A stretch of 64,000 nt of DNA from Paenibacillus tundrae (GCF_030812775.1 NZ_JAUSTI010000021.1:1-64000); one strand, 5' to 3'. Positions 52,770 through 61,612 are shown, counted from the stretch's first letter. Translations and numbers: made by a program. The notes: generated by a model from the letters alone, not told the origin.

Positions 52770-52925
52770 CTGAGGTCACTAAGGGAAATAGAGGAGGTAT
52801 ACTGAAGGAAACTATGTGGTTTATGAGTAAGTATATGTAAATAAAGTGCGTACTTAACAAAAAGAAACAGACCTCCTATACTAGGCAATGTAACCAATAC
52901 ATCCGCTAGAGGAGGACATAACAAC
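52770..52925 (+). promoter_or_regulatory. Leader of adh with possible ribosome-binding-site hairpin
   Basis: CCTCCT (52872-52877) plus CTAG (52881-52884) can pair with CTAG (52906-52909) plus AGGAGG (52910-52915), which is the ribosome-binding site of the alcohol dehydrogenase gene. A second AGGAGG at 52792-52797 could compete for the same CCTCCT. An 8-codon frame starts at 52814 after AAGGA. Translation control is an inference. Confidence 0.5.
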
Positions 52926-54092
52926 ATGAATAGATTTACAATTCCACGAGATATTTATTACGGAGAAAATGCACTAGATATATTAAAAACGCTGAAAGGT
53001 CAGAAGGCTGCTTTAGTCATTGGTGGAGGTTCGATCAAAAAACAAGGTCATTTAGAAAAAATCACACAATTGCTTAACCAAGCAGGTATGGAAACGTTAC
53101 TGATTGAAGGTATTAATACGGAACCTACCGTGGCCATGGTTCAATCTGGCGCAGCACAGATGAATTCGTTTGAACCAGATTGGGTAATTGGCATAGGTGG
53201 GGGTTCACCTATGGATGCTGCAAAAGCAATGTGGATTTTCTATGAGTATCCAGAACTAACATTTGAACAAGCCGCTGTTCCGTTTTCATTGCCAGAACTG
53301 CGAACCAAAGCCAGATTTATTGGCATTCCGACAACCAGTGGCACAGCCGCAGAAATCTCCAACCTTTCCGTGATTACAGACGAACAAACAGGGATTAAAT
53401 ATCCTTTGGCGGACTTTGGATTAACTCCAGATATCGCGATTATTGATCCTGCTTTAGTTACTCATATGCCGCAACATATGATTGCTTACAGTGGTATGGA
53501 TGCAGTGACGCATAGTATTGAAGCCTATGTGGCTAAGCCACGTACGATTTTTACGGATGCACTCGCGATTGAAGCAGCTGAAGTGCTGAAGGATCACTTG
53601 CTTGCTTCGTTTCAAAGCGATCTGGCTTCCAGGGAGGAAGTTCATTACGCTCAAGCTATGGCCGGTATGTCCTTTGCTAATGCAGTCTTAGGGAATGTAC
53701 ACAGTCTGGCACATAAGAGTGGTCCGATCTTCAATATCCCTCACGGATTAGCGAATGCAATCTACTTGCCCTATGTAATCCAGTTTAACCGGAAAGTCGT
53801 AGAAGATCGTTACGCTAACCTTGCAACTCGATTGAATTTGAAGGGGAATAATGCCCAGGAACTAACGGATTCCTTAGTGGAGTGGGTGCGTAAAGTTAAC
53901 CGTGATATGGGACTTCCTGCTACATTACAAGAATTCGGGATTGAAGAAGACGTATTCCGGAATCATGTAGAAGCCATGGCAAACAATGCAATGAAAGATC
54001 CATGTACAGGGACAAATCCACGAGAAACGTCTGCTGAACAAATGAGAAAATTGTATGAATCCGCATATTATGGCGTAGATGTTAACTTCTAA
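52926..54092 (+). CDS. Iron-containing alcohol dehydrogenase
   Basis: 388 residues, full length for group III ADH. The N-terminal nucleotide-binding part has VIGIGGGSPMDAAKAMWIF; the middle has PTTSGTAAEISNLSVIT; the C-terminal metal site shows GMDAVTHSIEAYVAKP, then HSLAHKSGPIFNIPHGLANA, giving the Asp and three His ligands. It would reduce aldehydes or oxidise alcohols with NAD(P)H; the substrate is not readable. GAGGAGG precedes the ATG and may be masked by a hairpin. Monocistronic. Confidence 0.94.
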   Translation: MNRFTIPRDIYYGENALDILKTLKGQKAALVIGGGSIKKQGHLEKITQLLNQAGMETLLIEGINTEPTVAMVQSGAAQMNSFEPDWVIGIGGGSPMDAAKAMWIFYEYPELTFEQAAVPFSLPELRTKARFIGIPTTSGTAAEISNLSVITDEQTGIKYPLADFGLTPDIAIIDPALVTHMPQHMIAYSGMDAVTHSIEAYVAKPRTIFTDALAIEAAEVLKDHLLASFQSDLASREEVHYAQAMAGMSFANAVLGNVHSLAHKSGPIFNIPHGLANAIYLPYVIQFNRKVVEDRYANLATRLNLKGNNAQELTDSLVEWVRKVNRDMGLPATLQEFGIEEDVFRNHVEAMANNAMKDPCTGTNPRETSAEQMRKLYESAYYGVDVNF

Positions 54093-54132
54093 GTCAGATT
54101 CTATTACGATTTGAAATCCAATAAAACATATG

Positions 54133-54166
54133 AAGCCTAGCCGATCTATAAAATTGGTTAGGTTTC
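54133..54166 (+). terminator. Probable terminator after adh
   Basis: CCTAGCCGAT and ATTGGTTAGG pair through several G-T pairs around a short loop, followed by a short T tract. The rest of the gap to the riboswitch shows nothing. Confidence 0.5.
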
Positions 54167-54337
54167 AAGTGTGTAAGTCCAGATATCTCTATACGTAACG
54201 GATCGACATGAAAAGTAAGACATCTATAAAGAGTTACTGCAAATCGCCTTGACGATGTATATAGCCATTGATATACTGATCGAATAGTTAGATAATTTGT
54301 TTTCAGTGGTTTAAGAAGAATAATAATTACATATAAC

Positions 54338-54421
54338 CGTTTGCGAGGGAGCCTTAACCGGCTGAGAGGGTGTAAAACCGACCTTACCTGATTTGGATAA
54401 TGCCAACGTAGGAATGCAACG
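54338..54421 (+). promoter_or_regulatory. TPP riboswitch (THI element)
   Basis: The conserved pieces are in order: GAGGGAGCC, CGGCTGAGAGGGTG, ACCGACCTTACCTGAT, then GGATAATGCCAACGTAGGAA and TGCAACG closing P1 with CGTTTGC. This is a near-perfect THI box, sensing thiamine pyrophosphate. It leads into tenA-thiZXY. Confidence 0.97.
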
Positions 54422-54478
54422 ATGAAATGCTGTTATTTGGGTTGCCCTTGGGCATTCCAAACGATAGTTTATTTATCT

Positions 54479-54510
54479 GCGAAACGTCCTATGGATGTTT
54501 CGCTTTTTTT
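54479..54510 (+). terminator. Expression-platform terminator of the TPP riboswitch
   Basis: GCGAAAC (54479-54485) pairs with GTTTCGC (54497-54503), followed by seven T. GCATTCC near 54452-54458 can pair with GGAATGC in the aptamer P1 strand, so it may act as the switching strand. Transcription attenuation is expected when TPP is bound. Confidence 0.85.
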
Positions 54511-54553
54511 GTTGTTAGAAATGGGGAAATCACATTACGAATTGGAGGAACAA

Positions 54554-55216
54554 ATGTTGACTATATCTGAGCGATTATATAAGGCAGCACAGCCTGTGTG
54601 GAAGGAATGTCACGAGCATCCCTTTGTGAAAGGGATTGGAGATGGCTCCTTAACGATTGAACAATTTCGATTCTATTTGCTCCAAGATTACTTGTACTTG
54701 TACGATTACGCCCGTGTATTTGCGCTAGGCATCGTCAAGTCGAAGGATCCCAAAGTGATGCAGCTTTTAAGCAAAAGTGTTGATAACATTCTGAATGGTG
54801 AAATGAAAATTCACCGTTCTTATATGGAGCGGTTAGGGATCACGGAAGATCAAGTTTTTCAGGTGAAACCTTCACTGAAAAATGTAGCCTACACGAACTA
54901 TATGCTTGCGGTTTCACATGCAGGTGGCATAGCAGAAGTGCTCGTATCCATCCTGGCTTGCTCATGGAGCTATGCTGAAATTGGTCAAGTGCTTGCTCAA
55001 GCGCCAGGTGCAGCTGATCATACTTTCTATGGGGAATGGATCACAGGTTATGCTTCCCCTGAATACCATAGCAGCAATCAGGCTCTAGTCGAATTAACGG
55101 ACAAGCTATTAGAGGGCTGTAGCGAGGAAACATATCAACGGATGGAGGATATTTTCGTGATGTGCAGTCGCTTTGAGCTTGATTTTTGGGAGATGTCCTG
55201 GAGGCTGGAGTCTTGA
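54554..55216 (+). CDS. tenA: Aminopyrimidine aminohydrolase / thiaminase II
   Basis: 220 residues, TenA family. It converts aminopyrimidine degradation products of thiamine to HMP for salvage. The nucleophile Cys is at 136 in SILACSWSY, and the opening LYKAAQPVWKECHEHPFVKGIGDG and LLQDYLYLYDYARVFALG are family-typical. The start at 54554 has GGAGG 5 bases upstream; a longer frame from 54422 would run through the riboswitch terminator. First gene of the TPP-controlled operon, overlapping thiZ by 4 bases. Confidence 0.95.
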   Translation: MLTISERLYKAAQPVWKECHEHPFVKGIGDGSLTIEQFRFYLLQDYLYLYDYARVFALGIVKSKDPKVMQLLSKSVDNILNGEMKIHRSYMERLGITEDQVFQVKPSLKNVAYTNYMLAVSHAGGIAEVLVSILACSWSYAEIGQVLAQAPGAADHTFYGEWITGYASPEYHSSNQALVELTDKLLEGCSEETYQRMEDIFVMCSRFELDFWEMSWRLES

Positions 55217-55974
55217 GTTCACTGACCTTTCAGAATGTGTCCTATCAATATGATGCTGAGCCTATAGACATAATAGACAACCTGTCTTTTACAATTGAGG
55301 CAGGATCATTTCACAGTATTGTTGGCGCCTCGGGCTGTGGTAAAAGCACGATTTTCCATCTCATTAACGGCTTACTTAGGCCGAAATCTGGCTCAATACG
55401 GATTGATGGGGCTCCGATCGGGGATAAAAAGCATTACTGCGGTTATATGCCACAAAAGGACCTGTTGTTCCCTTGGAGAACAGTAGGAGAGAACCTTGGA
55501 TTGCCTTTGGAGATTATCGGAGGATACACCAAGGCTGAGTGCAAGGAGCTTATTGCTGATGCACTTCATAATGTGGGCTTAGATCATTGTCATAACAAGA
55601 TGCCTCACGAGCTTTCAGGCGGCATGCGCCAACGAGCTGCATTTGCCCGTACAATGCTCACAGGATCCGATTTGTTATTGCTGGATGAGCCGTTCTCTGC
55701 TCTGGATTTTCTAACCGGCATTACAATGCAAGAATGGCTGCTGGAGCAGTGGGAGCAACATAAAAAAACGATTATTTTTATTACCCACAACGTGGATGAA
55801 GCCTTATTTCTTTCACAAAGAATATTCGCTGTGACCAGTACCCCGATAAACCAATTAACAACTATTGATATACCTAACGGGTACCACCATTCAAGAGAAT
55901 CTCTTGCTTCACCAGAAATATCTGCATTGCGTAACGATCTGATTCAATCGTTAAGGACGAATGTAATCTTATGA
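55213..55974 (+). CDS. thiZ: Thiamine-precursor ABC transporter ATP-binding protein
   Basis: 253 residues. Walker A GASGCGKST, Q-loop in MPQKDLLFPWR, signature LSGGMRQR, Walker B LLLLDEPFSALD and a switch His in FITHNVDEA. TTG start at 55213 overlaps the tenA stop (TTGA) with GGAGG upstream. It energises ThiX/ThiY uptake of N-formyl-aminopyrimidine or a similar precursor. Confidence 0.9.
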   Translation: MSSLTFQNVSYQYDAEPIDIIDNLSFTIEAGSFHSIVGASGCGKSTIFHLINGLLRPKSGSIRIDGAPIGDKKHYCGYMPQKDLLFPWRTVGENLGLPLEIIGGYTKAECKELIADALHNVGLDHCHNKMPHELSGGMRQRAAFARTMLTGSDLLLLDEPFSALDFLTGITMQEWLLEQWEQHKKTIIFITHNVDEALFLSQRIFAVTSTPINQLTTIDIPNGYHHSRESLASPEISALRNDLIQSLRTNVIL

Positions 55975-56729
55975 AAAAATCATCTTACACTCATAATCTT
56001 CCTGCCCTAATCGTTCTCTTTGCTATGCTGATGTTCTGGCAGCTGGGAGCAATGAATTTAAACGCTGCTTATATTTTACCTAGCCCGGTTCAAATATTTG
56101 AAAAAATGTGGGAGCTTCGCGAACCCTTATTTACCGTTCATTTGCCCGCGACTCTGCTAATTACTAGCATTGGTCTCGTGTTGTCCATCGTACTAGGCGT
56201 TGCACTAGCGATCCTTATGGACGTAAGTGTATTGATGCGTAAGTGTCTATATCCGATCGTTGTAGGTTCACAGACGATCCCGACCACAGCCATTGCTCCA
56301 CTATTTGTTCTATGGTTTGGTTATGGCATATGGAGCAAAGTACTCGTGTCCGTTTTAATAACCTTTTTCCCAATTACAATTACGGTATACGATGGTTTAC
56401 GCAGTACCCGTATGGATATGAAGAAGCTTCTACTTACATATGGTGCTACTCAGTGGGAAATTTTCCTGAAACTAAAAATCCCTTATGCACTGCCTTATTT
56501 CTTCTCAGCCATCAAAATGGCAATTCCGATTAGTGTCATTGGGGCAGCGATTGGAGAATGGCTGGGTGCACAGAGTGGGCTGGGATATTTTTCGCGTCGA
56601 ATGATGACGCAGCTTGACGGTGCGGGAGTGTTTGCACCCATTGTATTGTTATCCGTTGTTGCTATGGGTTCGGTTGCCGTAATCACACTGTTAGAGCGTC
56701 GTTTCGTTCGCTGGCGTGGGGAGTCATAA
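55971..56729 (+). CDS. thiX: Thiamine-precursor ABC transporter permease
   Basis: 252 residues, BPD-type permease with about six membrane helices and the EAA-like loop LLTYGATQWEIFLKLKIPYALPYFFSAIK that contacts the ATPase. The start ATG overlaps the thiZ stop by 4 bases. The gene order (tenA, ATPase, permease, binding protein) fits ThiXYZ. Confidence 0.91.
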   Translation: MKKSSYTHNLPALIVLFAMLMFWQLGAMNLNAAYILPSPVQIFEKMWELREPLFTVHLPATLLITSIGLVLSIVLGVALAILMDVSVLMRKCLYPIVVGSQTIPTTAIAPLFVLWFGYGIWSKVLVSVLITFFPITITVYDGLRSTRMDMKKLLLTYGATQWEIFLKLKIPYALPYFFSAIKMAIPISVIGAAIGEWLGAQSGLGYFSRRMMTQLDGAGVFAPIVLLSVVAMGSVAVITLLERRFVRWRGES

Positions 56730-56752
56730 ATAGATATGGAGGAACCAATTTC

Positions 56753-57769
56753 ATGAGAAAAACAAGATTCATTTTTACAATGATACTGATCTTACTCGTT
56801 TTTAGCGCATGTACTAATCAAAATACATCTTCATCTACTAGCTCATCTCCGCAGAAATTACAAGAAGTTAATGTAGTGCTGGATTGGTATCCAAACGCCT
56901 TGCATGCATTTCTCTATGTAGCGATAGATAAAGGGTACTTCGAGCAAGAAGGATTGAAGGTAAACCTACAATTCCCGTCTAACAGTAATGATGCAATTTC
57001 ACTTGTAGCAGCTGGAAAAGCAGATATTGGCTTGTATTATCAACAGGACGTCATCATCACAAGAGCGAATCAGAACGTGCCTGTCAAATCAATCGGTGCG
57101 GTTGTGCAGTCTCCGCTTAATGCCATCATTTCTTTAACAGAGAAGGACATAGCTTCCCCCAAAGATCTAAAGGGCAAAACGATTGGTTACTCAGGGACAG
57201 AATTATCTGAGGCTCTCATTCGTAGTGTCATGAAACATGATGGTTCGGATAGTAGTGATGTTAAAATGGTCGATGTCGGCTTTGAACTTATGAGTTCAAT
57301 GACCACGCGTAATGTGGACGCCACGATCGGTGGCTTAATTAATCATGAGGTACCCCAACTTCAGGAGGAAGGCTTCAATGTGAATTGGTTTACATTGGAG
57401 AAATATGGGGTTCCGTCATACTATGAAGGTGTTTTTGTTGCTAACGATACAACAATTAATTCTGAATCGGACATGCTGACTAAATTTCTACATGCTTCAA
57501 AAAAAGGATTTGAGGATGTAAAGGCCAATCCAGAGGCTGCATTACAAATCTTATTAGATCATCAGAATGCAGAGAATTTTCCGTTATCTGAAAATGTTGA
57601 ACGTCAGAGTTTAGATATCCTTCTGCCTTTAATGGAGAATGATAACGCTGAATTCCTCAGTCAGGGTGATTCCCGCTGGCAGGAAAATATCGATTGGTTA
57701 GCGTCGGAGGGGCTGATCGAGATAAAACCTACATTAGACGATGTTCGTGTAGTCATTCCGTATGAATAG
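56753..57769 (+). CDS. thiY: Thiamine-precursor substrate-binding lipoprotein
   Basis: 338 residues. Lipobox FSAC with the lipidated Cys at 20, then a Ser-rich spacer and an NMT1/THI5-like binding domain (VVLDWYPNALHAFLYVAIDKGYFEQEGL; GKADIGLYYQQDV). It binds a pyrimidine precursor such as formylaminopyrimidine outside the cell. Last gene of the operon; GGAGG precedes the ATG. Confidence 0.93.
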   Translation: MRKTRFIFTMILILLVFSACTNQNTSSSTSSSPQKLQEVNVVLDWYPNALHAFLYVAIDKGYFEQEGLKVNLQFPSNSNDAISLVAAGKADIGLYYQQDVIITRANQNVPVKSIGAVVQSPLNAIISLTEKDIASPKDLKGKTIGYSGTELSEALIRSVMKHDGSDSSDVKMVDVGFELMSSMTTRNVDATIGGLINHEVPQLQEEGFNVNWFTLEKYGVPSYYEGVFVANDTTINSESDMLTKFLHASKKGFEDVKANPEAALQILLDHQNAENFPLSENVERQSLDILLPLMENDNAEFLSQGDSRWQENIDWLASEGLIEIKPTLDDVRVVIPYE

Positions 57770-57787
57770 TAGTATCTCCCCTGTAGC

Positions 57788-57985
57788 ATGGGTTACTGTT
57801 TTCATTTTATCCTCTTAAAGATCCAAAATAGAATTGCGGGCTTCTTACTTTTTCAGATTTTGGCACTACTATTGTTGTTTATAATGACGACTGTTGGCGT
57901 TGTATTTCATTTAATGCCGTGTATTTTAGTTTACTTATATTTTAACGGGTTATTAGCATTTTCAATTGTTTATCAAGAAAGATGA
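57788..57985 (+). CDS. Possible small membrane protein, 65 residues
   Basis: Two strongly hydrophobic segments (LLFQILALLLLFIMTTVG and HLMPCILVYLYFNGLLAF). No Shine-Dalgarno sequence lies before the ATG at 57788. It lies 18 bases after thiY on the same strand. Codon use and the absence of a start signal leave it doubtful. Confidence 0.3.
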   Translation: MGYCFHFILLKIQNRIAGFLLFQILALLLLFIMTTVGVVFHLMPCILVYLYFNGLLAFSIVYQER

Positions 57986-58045
57986 ACGACATACTCTGTT
58001 ATAATAGCAGTTAGTAGCCATCTATTTTCTGTGGAGGTGAGGCCA

Positions 58046-58162
58046 TTGAAAACAATCGGGGTAGGATTCTTATATGCATGGCTCTATGCAAAGCCAGTGA
58101 AGGATATGGCAATGCTTTGCATAGAGATTAGCAACTATCCAATTGCCAACAACAAGTTGTAA
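58046..58162 (+). CDS. 38-residue micro-ORF containing an inverted repeat
   Basis: TTG start 5 bases after GGAGGTGA; the peptide reads KTIGVGFLYAWLYAKPVKDM and continues to 38 residues. Inside it, CTCTATGCAAAGC (58082-58094) is perfectly complementary to GCTTTGCATAGAG (58114-58126), so its mRNA forms a 13-bp hairpin with a 19-base loop. It precedes the CD3324-like gene by 55 bases. It may be a leader peptide or a short exported peptide; no family was recognised. Confidence 0.5.
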   Translation: MKTIGVGFLYAWLYAKPVKDMAMLCIEISNYPIANNKL

Positions 58163-58217
58163 TATTCTACGAACTGGCTTTGCACCTTATTGATTTATTA
58201 AATAAGGAGTGAGGCAC

Positions 58218-58484
58218 GTGAAATATTCAAAAGCCGAGTCGATTTTCCCGGAAGAATTGTTACGGATCATTCAAGAATACGTTCAAGGTGAACTAGTATA
58301 TATCCCCAAACCTAAAGAGGCGCACCTCAAATGGGGAGAGAAAACACACAGTAAGAGTAAAGTATCTGCTCGAAACGCTGAGATTAAATCTTTATTCCGT
58401 GATGGAGTCAGCATAAACGAGTTGGCGGAGCGATATTTTTTGTCCTGTGAAAGTATTAAGAAGATTGTTTATACCAAGAACTAA
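58218..58484 (+). CDS. CD3324-family-like protein with Mor/HTH-type C-terminus
   Basis: 88 residues. The opening MKYSKAESIFPEELLRIIQEYVQGELVYIPK and the closing SINELAERYFLSCESIKKIVYTK match the small CD3324/Mor-activator-like family; the second part forms a helix-turn-helix. It probably acts as a small DNA-binding regulator. GTG start at 58218 has AAGGAG 8 bases upstream. A terminator follows. The micro-ORF is directly upstream. Confidence 0.75.
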   Translation: MKYSKAESIFPEELLRIIQEYVQGELVYIPKPKEAHLKWGEKTHSKSKVSARNAEIKSLFRDGVSINELAERYFLSCESIKKIVYTKN

Positions 58485-58490
58485 TGGAAC

Positions 58491-58526
58491 CCGCTATATC
58501 GTCGTATCGACGGTATAGCGGATTTT
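58491..58526 (+). terminator. Terminator after the CD3324-like gene
   Basis: CCGCTATA (58491-58498) pairs with TATAGCGG (58514-58521), then TTTTT. Confidence 0.88.
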
Positions 58527-58642
58527 TGTGCAAAGATGAATTAAATCAACTTATACATAGTAACTGCATCTCTCAATCGATAAACTCAAGTTAAGATTGT
58601 TGTGATCCAAGGACGTCTGGATTAGGAGAAGGGGGCAGTGAA

Positions 58643-59725
58643 ATGAACGAAATCTTAATGAAACAGCTGCTGGACAAAAATGAACGGCTAATCAACATGG
58701 TGATCGAACGCGTAAAGAGAGATTTTGTAGACGATATCGCTATTATTGGGCTTACGGGTTCATTTAACACCGGGGACTTTCACGAGAAGAGTGATCTGGA
58801 TCTAATTATCATTAATAATACAGATAAGGGCTGGGAGATATCCGATTGCTTCATCTTGGATGACGTTGGATATGACATCTATTGCACGCCTTGGGATACA
58901 AGAATACACGAGCAATCCACCTTGGAAAGTCCCAACGTATCGAGCCTAACCGAGCTCCAAGTACTTTATTATGCTAAGCCTGAGGACTTGGAGAAATTGA
59001 ATGAATTCAAGCAAAAAGCTCTCAATGCACTTGCGAACCCAATAGGAGAAGCGTGTCTTCATCGAGCCGAAAAGTGGATTGATCTGGCTAAACTAGCTTA
59101 CAGCGATACAATGCTTAGTGAAGATATCGGCTCCGTGCGACATGCATCTGCCGACGTTTTGTACAATCTAGTCAATGCGTTGGTCAGTATGAATAATACG
59201 TGCATCAAACGAGGAATTAAGCGATATTTAGAAGAGATATGTTCGTTGCGCTATGTGCCGGATCATCTCGAATCTATGTACATGTCAGTCATCGAAGCGA
59301 ATACGATTGAAGAAATAAGAATAGCATCTTTTAACATGTTGAAAAGCGTTACGAAGTTGCACAGCACGATGTGTGATAGCTTCATCGTTAGACCTGCTCC
59401 AACCTATGATAATCTGAAGGGAACTTACGAAGAATTGTGGTGCAACTACCGTAACAAAATCTTGAACGGTGTGTTAACCAACGATGCCCCTTATGTATTT
59501 CTTTCAGCCTTTGGAGCACAAGGGTATCTTGATGAAATGGCTGCGAAGATCGGAACTAAGAAATTTAATTTTATGCAGTACTTTGATGCAAGTAATCTAA
59601 CCCTTATGCAAGAGAAGTTCCTTGAAGTGATGGATGAATATGCAGAGGAGTATGGTAAGGTCGGGAGAGAAGTCGAACGATTTACAACCTTTGAGCAACT
59701 GTATGACCATTATATGAATAGTTAA
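58643..59725 (+). CDS. Nucleotidyltransferase-domain protein
   Basis: 360 residues. The polymerase-beta fold motif is clear: GLTGSFNTGDFHEKSDLDL at about residues 36-54, with Gly39-Ser40 and metal-binding Asp51/Asp53. The rest is helical, without a recognised second domain. Similar proteins modify aminoglycosides or nucleotides. GGGG precedes the ATG. A hairpin follows at 59747-59764. Substrate unknown; resistance is possible but unproven. Confidence 0.75.
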   Translation: MNEILMKQLLDKNERLINMVIERVKRDFVDDIAIIGLTGSFNTGDFHEKSDLDLIIINNTDKGWEISDCFILDDVGYDIYCTPWDTRIHEQSTLESPNVSSLTELQVLYYAKPEDLEKLNEFKQKALNALANPIGEACLHRAEKWIDLAKLAYSDTMLSEDIGSVRHASADVLYNLVNALVSMNNTCIKRGIKRYLEEICSLRYVPDHLESMYMSVIEANTIEEIRIASFNMLKSVTKLHSTMCDSFIVRPAPTYDNLKGTYEELWCNYRNKILNGVLTNDAPYVFLSAFGAQGYLDEMAAKIGTKKFNFMQYFDASNLTLMQEKFLEVMDEYAEEYGKVGREVERFTTFEQLYDHYMNS

Positions 59726-59746
59726 TCTTATATCCTAGTTCGTAAT

Positions 59747-59764
59747 AAGTCCCCTGAAACGGGG
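59747..59764 (-). terminator. Small hairpin between convergent genes
   Basis: GTCCCC-TGAAAC-GGGGAC. On the minus strand it is followed by a T-poor tract. It may stop the gene at 59776 or separate the two units. Confidence 0.45.
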
Positions 59765-59775
59765 ACGGTATGACA

Positions 59776-60447
59776 TTAATCAATGGTATAGATGTCCCAA
59801 TCTCCTTGTTCACTTTGCCGAATCGCATACATCATTCTTACTTGTTCAACCGAATCGGTTGTTGTATCCAGACGTTCACCAAGAACAGTAATATGTAATT
59901 GATTTTTGATAGATGCATTTTTCTCAATGCTCTCGATGTTTGAGAACTTATATTGGAACTGTTCACCATAATAAAAGTCCATAGCATCTGCCAGTTGATC
60001 ATCGACAAAACCAGATCGATAAAGTTTGCGATCATGCTGTACGAGAGCGATCAAATTTTCTTCGAGTATATCTAGCGCGGGACGGTCGCTCTCTTTTAAC
60101 GTATGCTTTGCTAATTCTAGGTCAATTTCCATTGCAGTGTTAGAATCTTCTGAACTCTCGAGTAGGAATTTTCCGATAATATTCTCGTTGCTATCATACA
60201 AGTTGATATATTTATCGACTTTTGGTTCATTCATACTTTGAATGGCTTCCTCGGGAGTTTGTGGCAAGTCTTGATTCATGTCTGAAGTCTTGATGTAACC
60301 TTCTATTCCATCTACACCTATAGCCTTGACTAAGTCTTCAGAAGGACTAGTATCAGCAGATGTAGCTGTCAAGCCATAAACACCTGCTCCGACTCCTAAG
60401 GCAAGAATCATACCAACTATAATGAGTTTTTGTGATTTTGTTTTCAT
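59776..60447 (-). CDS. Secreted or membrane-anchored protein of unknown function, 223 residues
   Basis: N-terminal hydrophobic segment (LIIVGMILALGVGAGVYGL) consistent with a signal or anchor, then a mature region rich in Asp, Glu and Ser with a helical middle and a beta-rich end (LHITVLGERLDTTTDSVEQV). No family was recognised. The ATG has a moderate GGAGG-like site (rc of CCTCC at 60450-60455). Expressed alone, convergent with the nucleotidyltransferase gene. Confidence 0.65.
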   Translation of the reverse strand: MKTKSQKLIIVGMILALGVGAGVYGLTATSADTSPSEDLVKAIGVDGIEGYIKTSDMNQDLPQTPEEAIQSMNEPKVDKYINLYDSNENIIGKFLLESSEDSNTAMEIDLELAKHTLKESDRPALDILEENLIALVQHDRKLYRSGFVDDQLADAMDFYYGEQFQYKFSNIESIEKNASIKNQLHITVLGERLDTTTDSVEQVRMMYAIRQSEQGDWDIYTID

Positions 60448-60809
60448 TAGAGTGCCTCCAAATATGGGATGGATGATGCTTTAAGCATGTTCATATGAAG
60501 ATGCAGAAGTTATCAATACATGCTTAATCATTAAACTCAACGAAAACATGCATATTTCCGTCTATTCCTCCAATACCGGTTGTTTGATATCGTGCATGTA
60601 ATATAAACGCGTGAAGCTGGAGAAATGTTTCCTTTATAATCCAATGATCTATTAACAATATAAATGGTTCTCTAGCTCTCATCCTCGTCACTTTCAACGC
60701 GCTGAGGTATACAGCCCCAAATTAAATTGAGAGATAATCATGTTCTCCACGGGCAGGCCAGTATAATGGATGATAGAATTAAAGAAATCCAGATACTAGG
60801 AGGAATTTC
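60448..60809. other. Intergenic region
   Basis: Upstream regions of divergent genes. TATAAT occurs at about 60762-60767 without a good partner at -35. No other feature was recognised. Confidence 0.4.
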
Positions 60810-61571
60810 ATGTTGCCTTTCCCAGCTGAAACGAGTCGTAAAGTAAAATTCAATTTTATAAATGAGATAAAGAACAAGTTATTAGAAAAATACGATAAGG
60901 ATATTGAGGCTATCGGTATTTATGGTTCAGTTGCTCAAGGAAAAGAGGGGCCTTACTCAGATATAGAATTGCATATCATTAGTGGAGATGGAGTGAATAT
61001 ACCTACCCATGAATTAATTCTTCATCCGTTTAAATTAGAGATTTCTACCAAGCAGATATCCGAATGGTTTCATCAAGCAAGCGTAGTGGACGATGGATGG
61101 GCGCTTAGAACGGGAAGTTTCGTACATATTACCTCCCTATACGATCCAAATGGCTTATTTCCTAAGGCGAAGGAGATTGTGCTCTCAGTACCTGACGAAA
61201 GGTTTAGAGAAGTAATAGCAGAATTTATGATTTGGGAGCCATATGAGACGATGGGCAAGATCCGAAATGCCAAAGCTTCGAACAACCTCTCTTATCTGCC
61301 TCGTGCTGTATTTGATTTAACATGGCAAACGGCTAAATTGATTGGATTGATGAATAAACAGTATTACACTAGTAGAGCCGTAACCCTGGAAGAATCTATA
61401 GAAAAACCTATCAAGCCAGAAGGATATACGGAGTTAGCAACAAAAGTAATAAGTGGTGAGTTAGCTGATAAGGAAGAGCTTTATTTACTTTGTGAGAACT
61501 TATGGTGTGGTTTGAATCGTTTGCTTGAGGATTTAAGAATAGAATATCGAAGTGATGTTCTAGATTTGTGA
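60810..61571 (+). CDS. ANT(4')-like aminoglycoside/kanamycin nucleotidyltransferase
   Basis: 253 residues, matching the KNT family in length and order: IEAIGIYGSVAQGKEGPYSD then DIELHII. Gly39-Ser40 and the metal residues Asp51/Glu53 follow the GS...D-x-E pattern of ANT(4'). The C-terminal helical part (YLPRAVFDLTWQTAKLIGLM; LCENLWCGLNRLLEDL) is also KNT-like. It would adenylylate an aminoglycoside at 4', but may have another substrate. GGAGG precedes the ATG by 8 bases. Confidence 0.8.
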   Translation: MLPFPAETSRKVKFNFINEIKNKLLEKYDKDIEAIGIYGSVAQGKEGPYSDIELHIISGDGVNIPTHELILHPFKLEISTKQISEWFHQASVVDDGWALRTGSFVHITSLYDPNGLFPKAKEIVLSVPDERFREVIAEFMIWEPYETMGKIRNAKASNNLSYLPRAVFDLTWQTAKLIGLMNKQYYTSRAVTLEESIEKPIKPEGYTELATKVISGELADKEELYLLCENLWCGLNRLLEDLRIEYRSDVLDL

Positions 61572-61612
61572 AAGCGTAGGATAGCAGGAGCCGATAGCTT
61601 AATAAATCCAAG

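Noticed and set aside
54422..54553. Longer start for tenA.
   Set aside because: It would begin at the end of the riboswitch and translate through its terminator; the ATG at 54554 has a proper ribosome-binding site.
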